Source: Burkholderiales bacterium
Lineage (GTDB): Bacteria; Pseudomonadota; Gammaproteobacteria; Burkholderiales; Burkholderiaceae_C
DNA: 13,068 nucleotides
Reading direction: 5' to 3'
Assembly (NCBI GenBank): GCA_011391855.1
Contig: JAABPT010000455.1
Location: forward strand, 1-13,068
The notes under the pieces were generated by a model. That model made no database searches. It saw only the letters and a program-made list of their open reading frames with translations, and was not told the DNA's origin. Each line of letters begins with the position of its first letter. Within the stretch, counting starts at the first letter, position 1. Both the position numbers and the translations under genes were made by a program. This document shows, one piece after another, positions 6,577 to 13,068 of the stretch.

Positions 6577-7440
6577 ATGAAACTGCTGCGCCACGGCCCC
6601 AAGGGCCACGAAAGACCCGGCCTGCTGGACGACCAGGGCCAGGTGCGCGACCTCTCCGGCCTGCTGGCCGACATCACCGCGGCCACGCTGTCGCCGGCCG
6701 CGCTGGAGCGCCTGCACGGCCTGAACCTGGCCAGCCTGCCCGTGGTGCCGCAAGGCACGCTGGCCGTGCCCTGGGCCGGCATGGGCAAGTTCATCGGCAT
6801 CGGCCTGAACTATGCCGACCACGCCGCCGAAGCCGGCATGCCCATCCCGAAGGAGCCCATCGTCTTCATGAAGACCGTGGACAGCGCCGTGGGCTGCCAC
6901 CATGCCGTGGTGTTGCCGCAGGGTTCGGTGAAGAGTGATTGGGAGGTCGAACTCGGCGTGGTCATCGGCACGCGGGCGCGCTATGTGTACGAGGCCGATG
7001 CGCTGTCGCATGTGGCCGGCTACTGCGTCGTCAACGACATCTCGGAACGCGAATACCAGCTCGAGCGCGGCAGCCAGTGGGACAAGGGCAAGGGCTGCGA
7101 CACCTTCGGCCCGGTGGGGCCCTGGCTGGTGACGGCCGACGAGGTGGGCGACCCGCAGAACCTGGCGCTGTGGCTCGACCTCAACGGTCAGCGCCGCCAG
7201 ACCGGCCACACCGGCACCATGATCTTTGGCGTGGCGCAGCTCGTGAGCTACCTCAGCCGCTTCATGACGCTGAACCCCGGCGACCTCATCACCACCGGAA
7301 CGCCGCCGGGCGTGGGCATGGGCGTGAAGCCGGCGCCGGTGTACCTGAAGCCGGGCGACGTGATGGAACTCGGCATCGAGAAGCTCGGCACGCAGCGGCA
7401 GACGGTGCACGCCTGGGACCCGGCGCTGATCGACGGCTGA
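6577..7440 (+). CDS. Fumarylacetoacetate hydrolase (FAH) family protein
   Basis: Metal-dependent enzyme of the FAH superfamily, which cleaves or isomerises diketo acids. The 287-residue length and the N-terminus MKLLRHGPKGHERPGLLD resemble the hydrolases annotated as 2,4-diketo-3-deoxy-L-fuconate/L-rhamnonate hydrolase or, loosely, ureidoglycolate lyase. The core holds IGIGLNYADHAAE (73-85), KSDWEVELGVVIG (119-131) with metal ligands E123 and E125, NDISERE (153-159) with D154 as third ligand, WDKGKGCDTFGPVGPW (168-183), and TTGTPPGVGMG (239-249). All ligands are present, so it should be active. It follows the SDR gene by 46 nt and precedes the CIA30 gene by 30 nt, so it is likely co-transcribed. 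The SDR partner supports a keto-acid catabolic step; the exact substrate is not shown by sequence. Confidence 0.93.
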   Translation: MKLLRHGPKGHERPGLLDDQGQVRDLSGLLADITAATLSPAALERLHGLNLASLPVVPQGTLAVPWAGMGKFIGIGLNYADHAAEAGMPIPKEPIVFMKTVDSAVGCHHAVVLPQGSVKSDWEVELGVVIGTRARYVYEADALSHVAGYCVVNDISEREYQLERGSQWDKGKGCDTFGPVGPWLVTADEVGDPQNLALWLDLNGQRRQTGHTGTMIFGVAQLVSYLSRFMTLNPGDLITTGTPPGVGMGVKPAPVYLKPGDVMELGIEKLGTQRQTVHAWDPALIDG

Positions 7441-7470
7441 GCGACTGACGCTGACGCGAGTCCTGTTGCC

Positions 7471-7998
7471 ATGCCACAGTCCTGCACGCCCGCCCTGCCC
7501 ACCCCGCCAGCGTCTGCCGCCGTCATCGACGACCGCAGCGGCCAAGCGCCGGCGGCCTGGCGCTTCTTCACCGACGGTGTGATGGGCGGGGTCTCCCGCG
7601 GCCGCATGACGGCCGAGTCCGCAGCCGGCCGGCCGGCGCTGTGCCTGCGCGGCGAAGTGCGGCTTGAAAACAACGGCGGCTTCATCCAGATGGCGCTGGA
7701 CTTGCCGTCGCCCCCGGTGGGGCCCTGGCGCGGCATCGAACTCGACGTGCTGGGCAACGGCCACCGCTACGGCCTGCACCTGCGCACTGCGGGCATGAGC
7801 CTGCCCTGGCAAGCCTGGCGCGCCACCTTCGCAGCGCCGCCGGTCTGGCACACGGTGCAGCTGCCGTTCAGCGAATTCGCGCCCCACCGCACCAGCGGCC
7901 GGTTGGAGCCTTCGGCCGTGCGCCGCATCGGCATCCTGGCGCTGGGCGAGGCCATGACGGCCGAAGTGTGCGTGGCACGGCTGGCCTGGCTGCGCTGA
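7471..7998 (+). CDS. CIA30-domain protein (NADH:ubiquinone oxidoreductase intermediate-associated 30 family)
   Basis: A 175-residue protein with the signature WRFFTDGVMGGVSRG at about 30-44, diagnostic of the CIA30 domain, which has a galactose-binding-like beta fold. Further conserved pieces are ENNGGFIQM near 66-74, WRGIELDVLGNG near 91-102, and the closing RIGILALGEAMTAEV segment near 152-166. In mitochondria CIA30 assists complex I assembly; bacterial members have no settled function and occur outside complex I loci. No signal peptide or membrane segment is visible, and the first ~17 residues are a Pro/Ala-rich leader. The start is the first in-frame ATG; its ribosome-binding site is poor, so translation may depend on the upstream FAH gene. 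It ends 19 nt from the convergent CoA-transferase gene. Confidence 0.85.
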   Translation: MPQSCTPALPTPPASAAVIDDRSGQAPAAWRFFTDGVMGGVSRGRMTAESAAGRPALCLRGEVRLENNGGFIQMALDLPSPPVGPWRGIELDVLGNGHRYGLHLRTAGMSLPWQAWRATFAAPPVWHTVQLPFSEFAPHRTSGRLEPSAVRRIGILALGEAMTAEVCVARLAWLR

Positions 7999-8017
7999 AG
8001 ACGCGCGCGCTGGCGGG

Positions 8018-9952
8018 TCAGTCGCTGCGCAGCGCTCGCCTTGCCTCTTCGGCGGTCTCGAAGATGTGCGGCGCCACGCCGCGCGCGGCCAGCGCCGGGC
8101 CGAGCTTGGCGCGCAGGAAGCCGCTCGTGGTGTAGCGCGCCACGTCCACGTAATGGCGGTCGACCAGTTCGCGCACCATGGCTGCCCATTCGTCCTGCAC
8201 CTGCGGGTCGAGCGCGAAGTGGTCGTAGTTCACCACGCCGTAGACCTTGTGGCCCAGCGGCGCCAGGCGCTTTTCCACCTCCAGTCTCACGGCCTCCACG
8301 TCGTCGGCGTTGCGAATGCTCAGGCGCTCGAAATTGATGAACATCGTGCGGCTGGCGGGGTCGTAGGTGAAACGGTCGGCCAGCGGCAGCATCAGCACGC
8401 GGGCGCGCAGGCCCATCGGGGCGTTGGCGAAGAGCGCGGCGTCCATCGGCTTCGGTTCGCGCTCGATCACCGGGCGGAAAGCCATGCCGGCCAGGATGTC
8501 GCGTTCCAGGTCCAGTCCGGGCGCCACCTCCAGCAATTCGATGCCGCGCTCGTGCAGCCCGAAGACGCAGCGCTCGGTGACGTAGAGCACCGGCTGCCCG
8601 CGCCGCCAGGCCTCGCGGCCGGCGAAGGTGCGCTGCTCGACCTCGCGCACGAATTTCATCGCACCACCGGCACTGAACGAGCCCACGAAGACCACCTTCT
8701 TCGCGTTCTGGCTGATATTGATGAACCCACCCGCGCCGGCCAGCCGCGGGCCGAATTTGCTGACGTTGACATTGCCTTCGGCGTCAGCCTGCGCCAGGCC
8801 CAGGAAGGCGATGTCCAGGCCGCCGCCATCGTAGAAGTCGAACTGGTAGGGCTGGTCGATGACGGCCTGGGTATTGACCGCAGCGCCGAAATTCAGGCCA
8901 CCCGCCGGGATGCCGCCCACCACGCCCGGCTCGGCGGTGAGCGTGATGAGGTCGATCACACGTTCTTCCGCCGCCACCGCGGCCACGCCCTCGGGCATGC
9001 CGATGCCCAGGTTGACCACCGCATTCGGGCGCAATTCCAGCGCCGCACGGCGGGCGATGAACTTGCGGTCGTTCAAGGGCATCGGTGCCACGTGGGCCGC
9101 CGGCACGCGCACCTCGCCGGCGAAGGCAGCGCTGTAGGGTTCGGCGAAAGTCTGCTGGTGGTATTCGGGCTTCTCGGCCACCACCACGCAATCGACCAGG
9201 ATGCCGGGGATCTTCACCGCGCGCGAATGCAATGAATGCGCCTCGGCCACGCGCTCGACCTGCGCGATGACGATGCCGCCGCTGTTGCGCACCGCCATCG
9301 CGATGGCCAGGCTCTCCAGCGTGAGCGCCTCGCGCTCCATCGTCAGGTTGCCTTCGGTGTCGGCGGTGGTGGCACGGATCAGCGCCACGTCGATGGGGAA
9401 GGCCTTGTAGAAGAGGTAATCCTCGCCGTCGATCGGCATCAGCCGCACCAGGTCTTCGGTGGTGCGCTGGTTGATCTTGCCGCCGCCGTGGCGCGGGTCG
9501 ACGAAGGTGCCCAGGCCCACGCGCGACAGGTGCCCGGGCTTGCCGGCCGCGATATCGCGGAACAGGTGCGAGATCACGCCCTGCGGCAGGTTCCAGGCCT
9601 CGATGCGGTTGTCCACCGCCAGCTTCTGCAACTTGGGCACCAGACCCCAGTGGCCGCCGATCACACGCGCCACCAACCCTTCGTGGCCCAGGTGGTTGAG
9701 TCCGCGCTCCTTGCCGTCACCCTGCCCCGCCGCGTAGACCAGCGTCAGGCCGCGCGGCGCGCCGCTGGCCAGGAAGCGGGCCTCCAGCGCCACCGCCAGG
9801 TTCTCGGCAAAGCCGATGCCGACGAAGCCGCTGCTGGCCACCGTGTCGCCGTCGCGCACCAGGGCCAGCGCCTCGGCCGCGCTCACCACCTTGCCCTTGC
9901 CGCCGGCGCGCAGGCTGGCCATGCGTTCGAGCCGGTTCGCGGGCTGGTTCAT
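8018..9952 (-). CDS. Acyl-CoA:acetate/3-ketoacid CoA-transferase with C-terminal extension
   Basis: Family I CoA-transferase in which the alpha and beta halves are fused, like E. coli YdiF and propionate CoA-transferase. It moves CoA between short-chain or 3-keto acyl groups through a glutamyl-CoA intermediate. The alpha half includes SSGFVGIGFAENLA (40-53) and AAGQGDGKERGLNHLGHEG (74-92). The beta half includes LGIGMPEGVAAVA (315-327) and TLTAEPGVVGGIPAGG (337-352), where E341 should be the catalytic glutamate. At 644 residues it is about 110 longer than YdiF (531). From about 503 on there is a distinct domain with YGVVNYDHF (571-579) and RYTTSGFLRAKLG (606-618). The start at 9952 (MNQPANRLER) lies 13 nt after the metallopeptidase stop and avoids overlap; an ATG ten codons later is an alternative. 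It is the last gene of the dcd-ypfJ string. Confidence 0.92.
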   Translation of the reverse strand: MNQPANRLERMASLRAGGKGKVVSAAEALALVRDGDTVASSGFVGIGFAENLAVALEARFLASGAPRGLTLVYAAGQGDGKERGLNHLGHEGLVARVIGGHWGLVPKLQKLAVDNRIEAWNLPQGVISHLFRDIAAGKPGHLSRVGLGTFVDPRHGGGKINQRTTEDLVRLMPIDGEDYLFYKAFPIDVALIRATTADTEGNLTMEREALTLESLAIAMAVRNSGGIVIAQVERVAEAHSLHSRAVKIPGILVDCVVVAEKPEYHQQTFAEPYSAAFAGEVRVPAAHVAPMPLNDRKFIARRAALELRPNAVVNLGIGMPEGVAAVAAEERVIDLITLTAEPGVVGGIPAGGLNFGAAVNTQAVIDQPYQFDFYDGGGLDIAFLGLAQADAEGNVNVSKFGPRLAGAGGFINISQNAKKVVFVGSFSAGGAMKFVREVEQRTFAGREAWRRGQPVLYVTERCVFGLHERGIELLEVAPGLDLERDILAGMAFRPVIEREPKPMDAALFANAPMGLRARVLMLPLADRFTYDPASRTMFINFERLSIRNADDVEAVRLEVEKRLAPLGHKVYGVVNYDHFALDPQVQDEWAAMVRELVDRHYVDVARYTTSGFLRAKLGPALAARGVAPHIFETAEEARRALRSD

Positions 9953-9965
9953 GGAGCCGCCGCGC

Positions 9966-10844
9966 CTACAGGCGCGAGTCGAAGGTGTTGCACTGCGCCA
10001 GGCTGCCACTGTCCAGCCCGCGCTTGAACCAGGTCATGCGCTGCTGGCTGCTGCCGTGGGTGAAGCTCTCGGGCCGCACCGCGCCCGAGGATTGCCGCTG
10101 CAGCTTGTCGTCGCCGATCTGCGCCGCGGCATTCATCGCCTCCTCGACGTCGCCGCGTTCCAGCCAGCCCTTGCCCTGCTGCGAATGGTGGGCCCACACG
10201 CCGGCCAGGCAGTCGGCCTGCAGTTCCACGCGCACCGAAAGCGCGTTCATCTGCGCCTGCGACACCTTGCCGCGCTGGTCGTCGACCTTGCCGGTGATGC
10301 CCATCAGATTCTGCACGTGGTGGCCGACCTCGTGCGCAATGACGTAGGCCTGCGCGAAATCGCCCGGCGCGCCCATGCGCTGGGCCAGGTCGTCGAAGAA
10401 GTCGAGGTCGAAATAGACGCGTTGGTCGCCGGGGCAGTAGAACGGCCCCATGGCCGACTGCCCGGTGCCGCAAGCCGTGGGCGTGAAACCGCGGAACAGC
10501 ACCATGCGCGGTTCGCTGTAGGTGCCGCCGGCAGCCTTGAACACCTGACCCCAGACCTGTTCGGTATTGCGCAGCACCGTGGAGGCGAAGATGGCCGCGC
10601 GGTCCTCGGCCGGTGGCGGCCGCGCCGGCGCCTGCGTCGCCACGGGCGCAGCGGTGTCACCGCCGCTGAGCAGCCCCAGCACCGTGAGCGGGTTGATGCC
10701 GAAGATCCAGCCGGCCACCAGCGCCACCACGATGGTGCCGATGCCCACGCCGCGCCCGCCGATGCGCCGGCCACCGCCGCCCACGCCACCCGCGTCGCGC
10801 CTGTCCTCGACATTGCGGCTCTGTTCCTCGCCTTCCCACTTCAT
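9966..10844 (-). CDS. ypfJ: Neutral zinc metallopeptidase, YpfJ type
   Basis: Putative membrane-anchored zinc metallopeptidase of the YpfJ/neutral zinc metallopeptidase family; physiological substrate unknown. Of 292 residues, the N-terminus MKWEGEEQSRNVEDRR is characteristic. A Gly/Arg-rich stretch (19-33) leads into one transmembrane helix (about 34-60) and a Pro/Ala linker. The catalytic domain has ACGTG near 124-128, FYCPGDQRVYFDLDFFDDL near 135-153, the zinc motif HEVGHH (171-176, general base E172), and ELQADC (207-212) with E207 as likely third ligand. The frame is open nine codons upstream, but the ATG at 10844 has a GGGAG Shine-Dalgarno sequence 6-7 nt before it and gives the conserved N-terminus. 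It is preceded by an 11-bp repeat array and the dcd gene, and is followed closely by the CoA-transferase. Confidence 0.93.
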   Translation of the reverse strand: MKWEGEEQSRNVEDRRDAGGVGGGGRRIGGRGVGIGTIVVALVAGWIFGINPLTVLGLLSGGDTAAPVATQAPARPPPAEDRAAIFASTVLRNTEQVWGQVFKAAGGTYSEPRMVLFRGFTPTACGTGQSAMGPFYCPGDQRVYFDLDFFDDLAQRMGAPGDFAQAYVIAHEVGHHVQNLMGITGKVDDQRGKVSQAQMNALSVRVELQADCLAGVWAHHSQQGKGWLERGDVEEAMNAAAQIGDDKLQRQSSGAVRPESFTHGSSQQRMTWFKRGLDSGSLAQCNTFDSRL

Positions 10845-10855
10845 GGCTGGCTCCC

Positions 10856-10921
10856 TGCAGGAAATGTTCAAGCCCGGTTCAGGCTTCGTTCAGGCAACGC
10901 TCAGGTTTCGCTCAGGTTTCG
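10856..10921. repeat. Six-unit tandem array of an 11-bp motif between dcd and ypfJ
   Basis: On the plus strand four clean units begin at 10878, 10889, 10900 and 10911 and fit YTCAGGYTTCG; the one exception is AA for TT at 10896-10897. Two degenerate units precede them in register, at 10856 and 10867. The array fills the space between the ypfJ ribosome-binding site (10851-10855) and the dcd stop codon (10923-10925). The exact 11-bp step places each core on the same face of the helix, as in direct-repeat operators of OmpR/PhoB-family regulators. The repeats are seen directly; the regulatory role is inferred. Confidence 0.8.
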
Positions 10922-10922
10922 G

Positions 10923-11492
<570 letters not shown>

Positions 11493-11516
11493 GCCTGCCC
11501 TTCGATGCCTGTGGCG

Positions 11517-11522
11517 ATTCTA
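11517..11522 (-). promoter_or_regulatory. Candidate -10 element for dcd
   Basis: TAGAAT on the minus strand, 24 nt before the dcd ATG, matches the -10 form also seen before argD. The -35 position (about 11540-11545) is GC-rich and not a good match. Nearby, on the plus strand, TAACAT (11534-11539) is a possible -10 for the divergent gene at 11562, so the two promoters may share the same 70-bp gap. Confidence 0.35.
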
Positions 11523-11561
11523 GGAGCCCGCGCTAACATCCCCGACCTACGGAGAGCCGCC

Positions 11562-12107
11562 ATGTCCAGCCCCTTTCGCCCCGCCGTCGAACTGCTCGGC
11601 CAGTACGCCGAATATCACCGCGACCGGCGCAATATCTCGACCCACTTCGTCGGCGTGCCGATGATCGTCTTCGGCATCGGCGTGCTGCTGGCCTGGCCCA
11701 CGTTCCAGGTGGGCGGCCTGGCGCTGACCCCGGCCTGGCTGGTCTTCGTGTTGACAGCGACCTGGTACCTGACGCGAGGCCAGGCTGCGCTGGGCACCGT
11801 GACGGCGGCGGGTGTCGGCCTGCTCGTCCTGGCGGCCCATGCCGTGGCCGGCGGCGGTGTCGCGCCCTGGCTGGCCTGGGGACTGGGTTTCTTCTTCGTC
11901 GGCTGGGTGATCCAGTTCATCGGCCACTACTACGAAGGCCGCAAACCGGCCTTCGTCGACGACCTGGTGGGCCTGCTCGTGGCGCCCATGTTCGTAGTGC
12001 TGGAGGCACTGGCCCCGCTGGGCCTGTTCAAGGGCCTGATGGCCGAGATCGAGCGCCGCGCCGGGCCGACGCTGATCCGCGACCTGGCGCACCCGGCCAC
12101 GCGCTGA
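11562..12107 (+). CDS. DUF962 / Mpo1-like membrane protein
   Basis: A 181-residue polytopic membrane protein of the DUF962 family. The yeast member Mpo1 (YGL010w) is an Fe(II)-dependent dioxygenase in alpha-oxidation of 2-hydroxy fatty acids. Two family hallmarks are clear: YAEYHRDRRNISTHFVGVP at 15-33 (H19, H28) and WVIQFIGHYYEGRKPAF at 115-131 (H122). These histidines are the likely metal ligands. About four to five hydrophobic helices lie near 31-46, 57-71, 78-97, 101-121 and 134-152. The ATG at 11562 has GGAGAG 5 nt upstream; the much longer open frame before it is only antisense to dcd and ypfJ. It is divergent from dcd and convergent, with a 12-nt gap, with the threonine aldolase gene. 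The bacterial function is inferred only. Confidence 0.9.
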   Translation: MSSPFRPAVELLGQYAEYHRDRRNISTHFVGVPMIVFGIGVLLAWPTFQVGGLALTPAWLVFVLTATWYLTRGQAALGTVTAAGVGLLVLAAHAVAGGGVAPWLAWGLGFFFVGWVIQFIGHYYEGRKPAFVDDLVGLLVAPMFVVLEALAPLGLFKGLMAEIERRAGPTLIRDLAHPATR

Positions 12108-12124
12108 GGCGCGCTCCGCTCAGC
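12103..12124. terminator. Weak inverted repeat spanning two convergent stop codons
   Basis: GCTGAG (12103-12108) and CTCAGC (12119-12124) are complementary and contain the stop codons of the Mpo1-like and threonine aldolase genes. The stem is 6 bp with a 10-nt loop and no T-tract. It could be a minimal bidirectional terminator, but partly arises because two facing TGA stops are complementary by nature. Confidence 0.25.
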
Positions 12125-13068
12125 CCAGCAGTTCGCGCAGGATCGCCGCCGCCTGGGCGACCTGCTCGCCGTTCACGTCCAGATGCGTCACCGCGCGCAC
12201 CGTGCGCGCCGCGAAGGCATTGAGCAGCACGCCGCGCTGGCGCGCCCGGGCCACCAGCGTGGCGGCATCGGGCGCCGAGGCGGCGAGCTGGAAGACGACG
12301 ATATTGGTTTGTACGGTGGCCAGGTCGATCACCACCGCCGGGCTGTCGGCCAGCGCCTCGGCCAGCCGCCGGGCATGGCGGTGGTCTTCGGCCAGCCGCA
12401 CGCGGTGGTGGTCCAGCCCGTGCAGCGCCGCAGCGGCGAAGATGCCGGTCTGCCGCATGGCGCCGCCGAGCATGCGGCGGTGGCGGTCGGCGGCCGCAAT
12501 GAGCGCCCGGCTGCCGGCCAGCAGCGACCCGCCCGGCGCGCCCAGGCCCTTGGAGAAGGCCACCGCCACCAGGTCGAAGGGTGCGGCCAGGTCGGCTTCG
12601 CTGCGGCCGCTGGCCACCGCGGCATTCCAAAGCCGGGCGCCGTCCAGGAAGCTGGCCATGCCGCGCTCGCGCGCCGCTGCGCAGATGCGCACGGCCTCGT
12701 CCTGCGCAAAGACGACGCCGCCGCCGCGGTTGTGCGTATTCTCGATCTCCACCAGCGTGGTGGGCGGAAATACCGGCAGGCCGCGCGGCTTGATGGCGGC
12801 CAGAAATTCGTCGGCGGTGAACAGCCCACCGCGGCCCACTTCCACCAACTGCACGCCGGCATTGGCCGCCGCGCCACCGGTTTCGTGCCATCCGGCATGC
12901 GCCTCACGGCTGGTGATCACCTCGTCGCCCGGCCGCGTGAGCACACGCAGTGCCACCTGGTTGGCCATGGTGCCCGAAGGCAGCCACAGTGCCGCTTCCT
13001 TGCCCAGCAGTTGCGCGCAGCGTTCCTGCAGCGCATTGGTGGTCGGGTCCTCGCCGTACTGGCTGTCG
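12120..13068 (-). CDS. ltaE: Low-specificity threonine aldolase, N-terminus beyond window
   Basis: PLP enzyme that splits threonine or allo-threonine into glycine and acetaldehyde; related beta-eliminating lyases share the fold. 315 residues are visible up to the right edge, out of about 340, so roughly 25-30 N-terminal residues are missing. The reading frame passes through a methionine at 12968 that is not the true start: DSQYGEDPTTNALQERCAQL and then LWLPSGTMANQVAL precede or span it, and both are core family motifs. Counting from that methionine, EAHAGWHETGG is at 22-32, EIENTHNRGGG at 74-84, FLDGARLWNAA at 107-117 (D109, R112) and AFSKGLGAPGGS at 137-148 with K140 as the Schiff-base lysine. 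It is convergent with the Mpo1-like gene. Confidence 0.93.
   Translation of the reverse strand, partial: DSQYGEDPTTNALQERCAQLLGKEAALWLPSGTMANQVALRVLTRPGDEVITSREAHAGWHETGGAAANAGVQLVEVGRGGLFTADEFLAAIKPRGLPVFPPTTLVEIENTHNRGGGVVFAQDEAVRICAAARERGMASFLDGARLWNAAVASGRSEADLAAPFDLVAVAFSKGLGAPGGSLLAGSRALIAAADRHRRMLGGAMRQTGIFAAAALHGLDHHRVRLAEDHRHARRLAEALADSPAVVIDLATVQTNIVVFQLAASAPDAATLVARARQRGVLLNAFAARTVRAVTHLDVNGEQVAQAAAILRELLG

Noticed and set aside
5616..6800. 394-codon minus-strand frame across the SDR gene
   Set aside because: No domain, composition of a shadow frame, and it would cover the divergent cupin/SDR promoter region.
6466..7887. 473-codon open frame on the minus strand, antisense to FAH and CIA30 genes
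   Set aside because: Same shadow pattern; the sense strand encodes intact metal-ligand and family motifs.
10856..10921. CRISPR array reading of the short repeats
   Set aside because: Units are 11 bp with no spacers and no cas genes nearby; this is a simple tandem repeat or operator array.
12120..12968. Threonine aldolase starting at the methionine at 12968
   Set aside because: Conserved family sequence continues upstream to the window edge, so this methionine is internal.

Overview
The window is high-GC, gene-dense chromosomal DNA with almost no non-coding space. Gene content (MurJ, S20, ArgD, ArgF, Dcd of beta-proteobacterial type, DUF3579, a long acyl-CoA:acetate CoA-transferase) and the recurring TAGAAT-type -10 hexamers suggest a member of the Burkholderiales, most likely a Comamonadaceae. 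The genus cannot be resolved by eye. I see no mobile element, phage gene, CRISPR array, tRNA or rRNA. Base and codon use look even, so this reads as core genome.

Layout. 1-1003 (-): 5' two thirds of murJ (lipid II flippase), running off the left edge. 1103-1405 (+): rpsT (S20), divergent from murJ, with overlapping promoters and a clear terminator at 1427-1457. 1470-1793 (-): DUF3579 protein. 2030-5202 (+): argD and argF overlapping by 4 nt, then an aldo/keto reductase 9 nt later, probably one transcript. 5236-5619 (-): small cupin. 5778-7998 (+): SDR oxidoreductase, FAH-family hydrolase and CIA30-domain protein, probably one catabolic operon. 8018-11492 (-): dcd, a YpfJ-type zinc metallopeptidase and a 644-residue CoA-transferase, transcribed in that order. 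11562-12107 (+): DUF962/Mpo1-like membrane protein. 12120-13068 (-): low-specificity threonine aldolase, cut by the right edge.

How the genes work together. argD and argF supply two steps of arginine biosynthesis (acetylornithine formation; ornithine to citrulline). The SDR/FAH pair fits oxidation followed by hydrolytic C-C cleavage of a keto acid, by analogy with the non-phosphorylative deoxy-sugar-acid routes. The CoA-transferase would activate short-chain or 3-keto acids. MurJ, S20 and Dcd are housekeeping functions (cell wall, ribosome, dUMP supply).

Most notable signals. (1) A tandem array of an 11-bp unit fills the dcd-ypfJ gap (10856-10921), with the direct-repeat spacing typical of OmpR/PhoB-family operators. 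(2) The CoA-transferase carries an extra C-terminal domain of about 140 residues. (3) A perfect 8-bp-arm palindrome lies just upstream of the SDR gene. I did not find a convincing wholly new system. Most of the window is conventional metabolism, and the findings are scored accordingly.
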